Assembly (NCBI GenBank): GCA_016463385.1 | Contig: JAEMRL010000125.1 | Location: forward strand, 1 to 6,922 | DNA length: 6,922 bases | Reading direction: 5' to 3' | Source of the DNA: Thermoleophilia bacterium | GTDB taxonomy: Bacteria > Actinomycetota > Thermoleophilia > Miltoncostaeales > Miltoncostaeaceae | In this document: positions 1 to 4,486 of the stretch, in pieces | How the letters are laid out: each line of letters begins with the position of its first letter | Numbering within the stretch: position 1 is the first letter of the stretch | The notes under the pieces: model-generated | Told to the model about the DNA's origin: nothing | What the model saw: only the letters and a program-made list of their open reading frames with translations | Database searches by the model: none | Made by a program: the position numbers and the translations under genes

Positions 1-249
1 CGCCGGACCCGGGCCGCCGCCGCGGCGACCGAGGAGGCACCCGCCACCGAGGTCACCGAGGAGGCACCCGCCACCGAGGTCACCGAGGAGGCGCCGAAGC
101 CTGCGCGCCGCACGCGCAAGAAGGCCGCGCCGGCCGCCGAGGCGGAGACCGCCGCGGAGCCCGCGTCGCCGGAGGCCGAGGAGGCCCCGAAGCCGAAGCG
201 CCGCACCCGCAAGAAGGCCGCGGAGCCCTCCGAGGAGCCCGCCTCCTGA
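1..249 (+). CDS. C-terminal tail of an unidentified protein (5' truncated), charged low-complexity repeats
   Basis: This is an open frame from base 1 to a TGA at 247-249, giving 82 visible residues; the start and any folded domain lie outside the window. The visible part is wholly low complexity, made of Ala, Glu, Pro, Thr, Lys and Arg. It contains two back-to-back copies of the nonapeptide EEAPATEVT and a basic block RRTRKKAA that occurs twice (codons at 106-129 and 199-222), with a degenerate RRTRAAAA at the very start. Alternating acidic and basic blocks like these are known as disordered tails on actinobacterial nucleic-acid-binding proteins, such as topoisomerase I, Rho, histone-like proteins and some ribosomal proteins. 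A DNA- or RNA-contacting tail is therefore a reasonable inference, but the parent protein cannot be named. Its stop is 3 bp from the stop of the convergent lipoprotein gene, with no terminator hairpin between them. Confidence 0.75.
   Translation, partial: RRTRAAAAATEEAPATEVTEEAPATEVTEEAPKPARRTRKKAAPAAEAETAAEPASPEAEEAPKPKRRTRKKAAEPSEEPAS
31..84 (+). repeat. Two perfect 27-bp in-frame tandem repeats
   Basis: Positions 31-57 and 58-84 are identical 27-bp units, each encoding EEAPATEVT. A third, diverging partial unit begins at 85 (EEAPKPA). Because the unit is a multiple of three, copy-number change would lengthen or shorten the disordered tail without a frameshift. Confidence 0.85.
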
Positions 250-252
250 TCG

Positions 253-969
253 CTACGGGGCGGCCGTGACCCTCTCGTAGAGGTCGCGCGCCGCCCCGAC
301 GATCTCGTCCTCGGGCAGCGTCGCCGTATTGGTGCTGACGCCCTGGAGGCCGTAGACGACGGGCCCCGAGGCGAAGGTCACGAAGACGACCGCGCCGGTG
401 AGCGTGCCCTGCTGGATGTCCACGTGGAGGCCCTGCGCCCCAGGCAGGTCGGAGAGGTCGAGGTCGCGCGTCGGCTGGCTCGTGGACGCCCGCACCTCCT
501 CGACCGCGGCGCCCACCTCGGCGCTCGCCGCGGCGTCGTCGCGGAGCGCGAGGGCGTAGGTGCGGAAGAGCGCGATGCCGCGCGCCGGATCCTGCCCGAC
601 CTGGTCGCGGAGGATCCCGCCCGCGTAACCGGACGCGCTGAGCCGGGCCACCGCGGACGGCTTCACCGGGTCGCCGGCCTGGTAGAGCGCGTCGACGAAC
701 GACTGCGCGTCGCCGAGTGGCCGAGCCACGCCGTTCCGGAGGCCGGCGAGGGCGTCCGGCGGCGGCAGGCTGCCCTCTCCGGGCCCGGAGGGCGCCGTCG
801 GCGAGGTCGCGGGCGCGGTGGCGGGCGCCGCCGGAGCGGTCGTCGTCCCCGGCAGGCGGTCGGTGGTGACCGTGCGGGTCACCGTCTCCGAGGACCCCCC
901 GCAGCCGGCAGCCGCACCGGCGAGCAGGACGAGCGCCGCCGCGGCCGCCGCAGCGGCCCGCGCCCTCAC
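253..969 (-). CDS. Putative lipoprotein, last gene of the CysO cysteine operon
   Basis: This 238-residue protein starts with GTG at 969, whose GTGA overlaps the TGA stop of the upstream metallopeptidase gene by 4 nt. I chose this start because it puts a classic signal at the N-terminus: MRAR, a run of eight Ala, LVLL, then a lipobox-like AAGC with the lipidated Cys at residue 23. A longer open frame to 1311 exists, but it only shadows the metallopeptidase gene. After Cys23 comes a flexible Thr/Pro/Ala-rich linker (about 27-70, including TVTRTVTT), then a roughly 165-residue soluble domain (about 72-238) that I do not recognise. It has a helical-looking middle (QSFVDALYQ, ARGIALFRTYALALRDD) and a beta-like segment GAVVFVTFASGPVVYGLQG near 192-210. 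It is probably exported and anchored to the outer face of the membrane. Its role is unknown; operon position suggests co-expression with the cysteine genes but not function. Confidence 0.8.
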   Translation of the reverse strand: MRARAAAAAAAALVLLAGAAAGCGGSSETVTRTVTTDRLPGTTTAPAAPATAPATSPTAPSGPGEGSLPPPDALAGLRNGVARPLGDAQSFVDALYQAGDPVKPSAVARLSASGYAGGILRDQVGQDPARGIALFRTYALALRDDAAASAEVGAAVEEVRASTSQPTRDLDLSDLPGAQGLHVDIQQGTLTGAVVFVTFASGPVVYGLQGVSTNTATLPEDEIVGAARDLYERVTAAP

Positions 970-1379
970 GCGATCTCCACGGGGACCTCGGCGATCTGCT
1001 CCCCCTCCGGCGCGGTGCGGCTGAGGAGGAAGGCGCGGATCACGGGCACGTCGCGGTCGGCGATCGAGACGATCAGGTAGGGCGTCTGGGGGAAGAAGCC
1101 GAGCTCGACGTCCGTGCGCGAGGGGAACGCCGCCGAGCGGGTGTGCGAGTGGTAGATCGCCACCAGGTCCTCGCCGGCGTCGTCGATCGCGTCCATGATC
1201 CGCATCTGCTCGCGCGGGTCGATGACGTAGAAGAACGGGCTCGGCTCGGCGTTGGTGGCCCGGATCACCCGCGTGGCGGTGTCGCCGATGCCGGCGATCA
1301 TTCCGCAGCACTCGTTCGGGAGGTCGGCGAGCGCGTGCGCCACCAGCTCCTCGGCCAGCGCCGGGGCGAGCCTCAGCAC
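966..1379 (-). CDS. mec: JAMM/M67-family metallopeptidase, Mec-type (cleaves cysteine from CysO)
   Basis: This 137-residue single-domain protein is of usual length for prokaryotic Mov34/MPN/JAMM peptidases. The zinc and catalytic signature is complete: Glu23 in NECCG, then His77-Ser-His79, Ser87 and Asp90 in HSHTRSAAFPSRTD, matching E...HxHx10D. As I recall the sequence of M. tuberculosis Mec (Rv1334), it carries the same unusual Thr after HSH and the same PSRTD. In that pathway Mec hydrolyses the CysO-cysteine adduct, releasing cysteine and regenerating the CysO Gly-Gly terminus. The presence of cysO and cysM directly upstream makes that role very likely here. The start is GTG at 1379, 10 nt after the cysM stop, with only a weak AGGCG-like ribosome site. 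The stop overlaps the GTG start of the lipoprotein gene. The protein has no signal peptide and is predicted to be cytoplasmic. Confidence 0.93.
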   Translation of the reverse strand: MLRLAPALAEELVAHALADLPNECCGMIAGIGDTATRVIRATNAEPSPFFYVIDPREQMRIMDAIDDAGEDLVAIYHSHTRSAAFPSRTDVELGFFPQTPYLIVSIADRDVPVIRAFLLSRTAPEGEQIAEVPVEIA

Positions 1380-1389
1380 CGGGCCGCGC

Positions 1390-2361
1390 CTACCAGAAGA
1401 TCCCGTTGTCGACCCGGTCCTCGACCGCGTCGACGTCGTCGGTCCAGAGTCCCGACGAGAGGTACTTCCAGCCGCCGTCGCAGATGATCCCGACGATGGT
1501 GCCCCGCGTCATGCGCGAGGCGACCCGTGCGCAGGTGTGGATGACCGCGCCCGACGAGACCCCGGCGAAGATCCCCTCCTCGGCGGCGAGGCGGCGCGTC
1601 ATCAGGATCGCGTCGCGGTTGGCGACCAGGAGCTTCCGGTCGAGCTTGGTCACGTCGAGGATCGGCGGGATGAAGCCGTCGTCCAGGCTGCGCAGGCCGC
1701 TCACCGGGTCGCCCTGCAGCGGCTCGCAGGCGATGATCTGGATGTCGGAGCGGTGCTCCTTGAGGCGGCGGGAGGAACCCATCAGGGTGCCGCCGGTGCC
1801 GAGCCCCGCGACGAACGCGTCGATCTCGGGGCAGTCGCGCACGATCTCCTCGGCGGTGCCCTCGTAGTGCGCGCGCGGGTTGGCGTCGTTGCCGTACTGG
1901 AACGGCATGTAGAGCCCGTTCTCGGCCGACAGCCGCTTGGCCACCTCGACCGCGCCGTTGGAGCCGAACTCGCCGTCGGTGTCGACGATCTCGGCGCCGT
2001 AGAGGGTCAGCAGCTGGCGCCGCTCGGGGGTGACGTTCTCCGGCATCACGGCCACGAGCTTGTAGCCGCGCACCCGGCAGATCATCGCGAGCGAGATCCC
2101 GGTGTTGCCGGAGGTCGGCTCCATGATCGTGTCGCCCGGCTTGATCGCGTCGCGCCGCTCGGCGTCCTCGATCAGCGAGAGCGCCGTGCGGTCCTTGATC
2201 GACCCGGTCGGGTTGTGGCTCTCGAGCTTGGCGAGGATCCGCACGTCCGGGTTGGGCGAGATGTGCTGCAGCTCGACCAGCGGCGTGTTGCCGATGGTCG
2301 CGACGAGGTCGCGGGAGACCTCCATCGGGGGGGCGCTCATGCCCGGGGAGGTCGTCGCCAT
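1390..2361 (-). CDS. cysM: Cysteine synthase CysM (PLP-dependent, CysO-thiocarboxylate/O-phosphoserine type)
   Basis: From ATG at 2361 this is a 323-residue fold-type II PLP enzyme, the same length I recall for M. tuberculosis CysM. Visible landmarks are the PLP Schiff-base lysine Lys56 in NPTGSIKDR, the substrate loop TSGNTG at 83-88, the phosphate-binding GTGGT at 188-192 and GVSSGA at 267-272. The segment GLRSLDDGF carries Arg224, which aligns by eye with Arg220 of M. tuberculosis CysM, the residue reported to select O-phosphoserine. The likely reaction is therefore transfer of sulfur from CysO thiocarboxylate to the aminoacrylate formed from O-phosphoserine, giving CysO-cysteine. ATG 2361 overlaps the cysO stop as TGATG. 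A further-upstream start at 2427 would run into cysO, while Met8 or Met13 downstream are possible alternatives. A run of seven G at 2327-2333 (plus strand) codes for the Pro-Pro between them. Confidence 0.95.
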   Translation of the reverse strand: MATTSPGMSAPPMEVSRDLVATIGNTPLVELQHISPNPDVRILAKLESHNPTGSIKDRTALSLIEDAERRDAIKPGDTIMEPTSGNTGISLAMICRVRGYKLVAVMPENVTPERRQLLTLYGAEIVDTDGEFGSNGAVEVAKRLSAENGLYMPFQYGNDANPRAHYEGTAEEIVRDCPEIDAFVAGLGTGGTLMGSSRRLKEHRSDIQIIACEPLQGDPVSGLRSLDDGFIPPILDVTKLDRKLLVANRDAILMTRRLAAEEGIFAGVSSGAVIHTCARVASRMTRGTIVGIICDGGWKYLSSGLWTDDVDAVEDRVDNGIFW

Positions 2362-2633
2362 CAGCCGCCGGCCATCGCCGGGAGGATCATGAGGGTGTCG
2401 CCGTCGGCCACCTCGGTGTCGAGCCACGACAGCAGCCGTACGTCCTCGTCGTTGAGGTAGACGTTCACGAACTTGTGCAGGTCGCCCTCGGGCGTCTGCA
2501 GCTGCGCGCGGACGGCGGGGTGCTGCTCGTAGAGCGAGTCGAGCACCTCGCCGACCGTCGAGCCGGAGACCGAGACCGTGCGCTCGCCCCCGGTCGACTG
2601 GCGCAATACCGGGGGGATCCGGACGGTGCTCAT
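2361..2633 (-). CDS. cysO: Sulfur-carrier protein CysO (MoaD/ThiS ubiquitin-like fold)
   Basis: This 90-residue protein ends in MAGG, with the Gly89-Gly90 tail that an E1-like enzyme adenylates and converts to a thiocarboxylate. The body shows MoaD/ThiS-family features: an N-terminal strand (VRIPPVLR), TVGEVLDSLYEQHPAVRAQL as the helix region, HKFVNVYLNDEDVR in the middle and DGDTLMILPAMAGG at the end. HKFVNVYLNDEDVR and ILPAMAGG resemble M. tuberculosis CysO (about 93 residues) more than molybdopterin-synthase MoaD, and the neighbours cysM and mec agree. It probably supplies sulfur for cysteine synthesis, though a shared role in molybdopterin synthesis cannot be excluded from sequence. The ATG overlaps the upstream stop by one base (TGATG), and its own stop overlaps the cysM ATG in the same way. 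No good Shine-Dalgarno precedes it, so translational coupling is likely. Confidence 0.94.
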   Translation of the reverse strand: MSTVRIPPVLRQSTGGERTVSVSGSTVGEVLDSLYEQHPAVRAQLQTPEGDLHKFVNVYLNDEDVRLLSWLDTEVADGDTLMILPAMAGG

Positions 2634-3820
2634 CAACGGGCCACCGCGGCCGCGGTGTGAGCGCCGACGCCCGAGCACCAGGCCTCGTAGTCGCGGAACT
2701 CGAGCTGCGCGTTCGGGCCGCAGGCCGGGCAGTCCGGGTCGCGCCGGATCTTCAGCTCGGTGAACGCCATGTCGAGGGCGTCGTAGATCATCAGGCGGCC
2801 GGCGAGGGGATCGCCGATGCCGAGCAGGACCTTGATCGCCTCGGTGGCCATGATGTTGCCCATCACGCCGCAGAGCACTCCGAGGACGCCGGCCTCGCCG
2901 CAGGAGGGCGCGAGGTCGGGCGGCGGGGGCTCCGGGAAGAGGCACCGGTAGCAGGGGCCCTCGTAGGGCAGGAACGTCGACGCGTGGCCCTCGAACCGCA
3001 GGATGCTGGCGTGGATGAGGGGGACGCGGGTCATCAGCGAGGCATCGCTCATCAGGTAGCGCGTCGGGAAGTTGTCGGTGCCGTCGATGATCACGTCGTA
3101 GTCCGAGATCAGGTTGAGCACGTTGTCGCGGCTCACCCGGTACGGGTACGTGTTGACGGTGACGTCGGGGTTGAGCGCCTCGATGGCGACCCGGGCCGAC
3201 TCCCCCTTGTTCATCCCCACGCGGTCGGTGGTGTGGATGATCTGGCGCTGGAGGTTGCTGGCCTCGACGACATCGTCATCGACGAGGCCGATGGTGCCGA
3301 CGCCCGCCGCCGCGAGATAGAACGCGGCCGGCGAGCCGAGCCCGCCCGCGCCGATCAGGAGCGCCTTCGAGTTGAGCAGCTTCAGCTGCCCGGCCTCGCC
3401 GATCTCGGGGATCAGCACGTGGCGGCTGTAGCGCGAGCGCTGGTCGGGGGTGAGCATCTGCGGCACGTCGAACGCGTGGCCGCTCTGCTTCCAGCGCTGG
3501 AAGCCCCCGGCGAGGCTCGACACGTTCGCGTAGCCCATCTCGGCGAGCGTCTGGCCGGCCAGCAGCGACCGCTGCCCGGAGGCGCAGCTCAGGACGACCT
3601 CGGTGTCGGGGCGGGCGACGCCCGCGATCCGGCTCTCGAGGAAGCTCCGCGGGATGTGCACGGAGCCGGGGATGTGCCCCTGGTCCCATTCGTGCTGCTC
3701 GCGGACGTCGATCACCAGGGGCCCGTCTCCCGCGGCGTGACGGGTCGCCAGGTCGGGGACCTGGACTTCCGGCACTTGCTCGCGGGCGGACGCGAGGAGA
3801 TCCTGGTAACTGCGCGCCAT
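2633..3820 (-). CDS. moeZ: Rhodanese-E1 adenylyltransferase/sulfurtransferase (MoeZ/MoeB-like)
   Basis: This 395-residue, two-domain cytoplasmic enzyme is predicted to adenylate the C-terminal Gly of CysO and load it with sulfur. Residues about 18-115 form a rhodanese domain: VIDVREQHEWDQGHIPGS, then the persulfide Cys79 in the active-site loop CASGQRS. Residues about 125-380 form a ThiF/MoeB E1 domain with GAGGLG at 157-162 for nucleotide binding, SNLQRQ at 188-193, Lys205 in MNKGES and DGTDN at 246-250. Paired CxxC zinc ligands are Cys290/Cys293 and Cys364/Cys367, and Cys307 lies in the PSCGEAG loop. M. tuberculosis MoeZ has the opposite order, E1 then rhodanese, so this is an inverted fusion; automated annotation may call it MoeB. 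ATG 3820 is preceded by a good GGGAG site. It is the first gene of the operon, and its stop overlaps the cysO ATG. Confidence 0.92.
   Translation of the reverse strand: MARSYQDLLASAREQVPEVQVPDLATRHAAGDGPLVIDVREQHEWDQGHIPGSVHIPRSFLESRIAGVARPDTEVVLSCASGQRSLLAGQTLAEMGYANVSSLAGGFQRWKQSGHAFDVPQMLTPDQRSRYSRHVLIPEIGEAGQLKLLNSKALLIGAGGLGSPAAFYLAAAGVGTIGLVDDDVVEASNLQRQIIHTTDRVGMNKGESARVAIEALNPDVTVNTYPYRVSRDNVLNLISDYDVIIDGTDNFPTRYLMSDASLMTRVPLIHASILRFEGHASTFLPYEGPCYRCLFPEPPPPDLAPSCGEAGVLGVLCGVMGNIMATEAIKVLLGIGDPLAGRLMIYDALDMAFTELKIRRDPDCPACGPNAQLEFRDYEAWCSGVGAHTAAAVAR
2642..2657. repeat. 16-bp perfect palindrome at the moeZ-cysO junction
   Basis: CACCGCGGCCGCGGTG reads the same on both strands. It sits in the last codons of the moeZ-like gene (encoding part of HTAAAVAR) and ends 8 nt before the cysO ATG. 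In mRNA it could fold as a 6-bp GC stem with a 4-nt loop where a ribosome site would normally lie. It may simply reflect Ala codon usage. Confidence 0.5.
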
Positions 3821-3825
3821 TTCTT

Positions 3826-3830
3826 CTCCC
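3826..3830 (-). promoter_or_regulatory. Ribosome binding site of the cysteine operon
   Basis: On the minus strand GGGAG is followed by AAGAA and then the ATG at 3820. This is the best Shine-Dalgarno in the operon and supports the chosen start of the first gene. The downstream genes have weak or no such sites and rely on overlapping stops and starts. Confidence 0.65.
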
Positions 3831-3844
3831 GTGCTGCGGCTGAT

Positions 3845-3870
3845 AACCAGCGATTCTAGTGGGTGATTCT
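3845..3870 (-). promoter_or_regulatory. Possible SigR/SigH-type promoter of the cysteine operon
   Basis: Read on the minus strand, AGAAT (3870-3866) is followed by exactly 18 nt and then GTT (3847-3845). The actinobacterial thiol-stress sigma factor consensus is GGAAT-N18/19-GTT, so this has one mismatch. Transcription would begin near 3837, leaving a short leader with the GGGAG site. The same stretch holds a direct repeat of GATTCTA (plus strand 3852-3858 and 3865-3871, 13 bp apart), which gives two TAGAAT hexamers on the minus strand that could instead be sigma-70 -10 elements, though no good -35 is seen. The assignment is inference from a short motif. Confidence 0.3.
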
Positions 3871-3950
3871 ACCCTTTTGCCCGGAGCGGCAGGGTGGGAC
3901 ACCCGTGACTTTCGTAAATGTAGTGACTCGACGAGGGCTGAGCCCGCCAC

Positions 3951-4214
3951 GTGACCGAACCCCCGAACATCCCGAAGAGCGCGTTCGCGAACATCGACGG
4001 GCGGATCCGCTGCCCCACCGAGGACTGCTGGGGCGACCTCCTCCTGATCCCCACCGGGGGAGCCGACGAGGACGGCATCCCGGAGTTCCAGCCCTTCACC
4101 GCCTGCCCCTTGTGCGGTCAGGCCTTCGGCTTCGAGCAGGACATGACCGACCGCGACCTCTTCCTGCGGATCTCCTGGCTGCGCGCCAACCCGCACGAGG
4201 AGGGGCCGGGCTGA
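3951..4214 (+). CDS. Small putative zinc-ribbon protein, unrecognised
   Basis: The 87-residue protein starts at GTG 3951 (MTEPPNIPKSAFANIDGRIR). It carries two cysteine pairs: Cys21-x4-Cys26 in RCPTEDCWGD and Cys52-x2-Cys55 in ACPLCGQAF, separated by 25 residues. This spacing fits a zinc-ribbon or rubredoxin-like knuckle pair. The remainder is acidic and hydrophobic (DLFLRISWLRANPHEE). There are no signal or membrane segments, so it is probably cytoplasmic. I do not recognise a family. It could bind a partner protein or nucleic acid through the zinc site, but nothing in the sequence decides this. The ribosome site is poor: GAGGG at 3933-3937 lies 13 nt from the GTG and inside an inverted repeat. 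It is transcribed divergently from the cysteine operon, and a strong hairpin begins about 8 nt after its stop. Confidence 0.72.
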   Translation: MTEPPNIPKSAFANIDGRIRCPTEDCWGDLLLIPTGGADEDGIPEFQPFTACPLCGQAFGFEQDMTDRDLFLRISWLRANPHEEGPG

Positions 4215-4221
4215 GTGGGCG

Positions 4222-4260
4222 GCGTCCAATTGGACGGAGCGCGTCCGTCCGATTGGACGC
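4222..4260 (+). repeat. Hairpin repeat element, copy A
   Basis: A 12-bp perfect palindrome GTCCAATTGGAC (4224-4235) is followed by an 11-nt spacer and the near-palindrome GTCCGATTGGAC (4247-4258). In plus-strand RNA the two units pair with each other, with one U-G wobble, and the stem extends to 4222-4237 with 4245-4260: 16 bp with a 7-nt loop. An alternative 10-bp stem pairs GAGCGCGTCC (4237-4246) with GGACGCGCTC (4255-4264). It lies between the convergent stops at 4214 and 4263, so it may act as a transcription terminator, although no U-tract follows. The same arrangement recurs at 4505-4545. Confidence 0.8.
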
Positions 4261-4262
4261 GC

Positions 4263-4484
4263 TCACTCGAACTCCCCGAAGAGCGGGGCGAAGAGCGCGG
4301 CGTGCTCGCCTGGCGTGAGCCCGGCGCGCGCCGGCGGGCAGGCGCGGGCGAGCTGCTCGTAGTCGTCGAAGGCGTCGTCCGGCGCGATGGCGGCGCGCAG
4401 GGCGGCGGCGTCCCCGCGGTCCCCGCCGAAGGCGGCGAGCAGCGCGTGGACGTCGCGTCCTGTGATCGGTCGTCCGCCGGGCAT
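4263..4484 (-). CDS. Small hypothetical protein between two hairpin repeats
   Basis: This 73-residue frame starts with ATG at 4484 (MPGGRPITGRDVHALLAAFGG). I accept it as probably real because, after the first ten codons, nearly every third position is G or C, as in the neighbouring genes. The composition is also protein-like (DDAFDDYEQLARACPP, LTPGEHAALFAPLFGEFE), unlike the Arg-rich frames on the opposite strand. The protein is acidic and Ala-rich, probably helical, with no signal, membrane segment or recognisable motif. Its start is only 2 bp from the proposed GTG start of the divergent MFS gene, and its stop lies just outside the stem of hairpin copy A. No good ribosome site is visible (GAAGGGG is far upstream at 4501-4507). 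Function is unknown, and a chance frame is possible. Confidence 0.55.
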   Translation of the reverse strand: MPGGRPITGRDVHALLAAFGGDRGDAAALRAAIAPDDAFDDYEQLARACPPARAGLTPGEHAALFAPLFGEFE

Positions 4485-4486
4485 CG

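Larger units (their letters stand above)
3821..3950. other. Divergent intergenic region between the cysteine operon and the zinc-ribbon gene
   Basis: These 130 bp are the only sizeable intergenic spacer and are visibly richer in A/T than the genes. They must hold the promoters of both flanking transcription units. Besides the minus-strand motif described separately, the plus side shows two copies of GTGACT (3905-3910 and 3923-3928) and TAAATG at 3915-3920, a weak -10 candidate without a clear -35. A short inverted repeat GGGCTGAGCCC (3935-3945) overlaps the only purine-rich candidate ribosome site of the plus gene. Confidence 0.5.

Noticed and set aside
242..262. Terminator between the convergent stops at 249 and 253
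   Set aside because: The stops are 3 bp apart and no inverted repeat or T-run is visible around them.
253..1311. Long 352-codon minus-strand frame including the lipoprotein
   Set aside because: Everything upstream of 969 is an Arg/Pro/His-rich shadow of the metallopeptidase gene; GTG 969 gives a signal peptide and lipobox and overlaps the upstream stop.
1390..2427. CysM extended to a start at 2427
   Set aside because: The 22 added residues are an out-of-frame reading of the cysO 3' end; ATG 2361 gives the family length and a TGATG coupling.
1252..2460. 402-codon plus-strand frame opposite cysM
   Set aside because: Antisense shadow in a high-GC region, with Arg/Asp/Val-rich composition and no motifs.
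2657..3859. 400-codon plus-strand frame opposite the moeZ-like gene
   Set aside because: Mirror-frame artefact of high G/C third positions; the minus strand carries complete rhodanese and E1 motifs.
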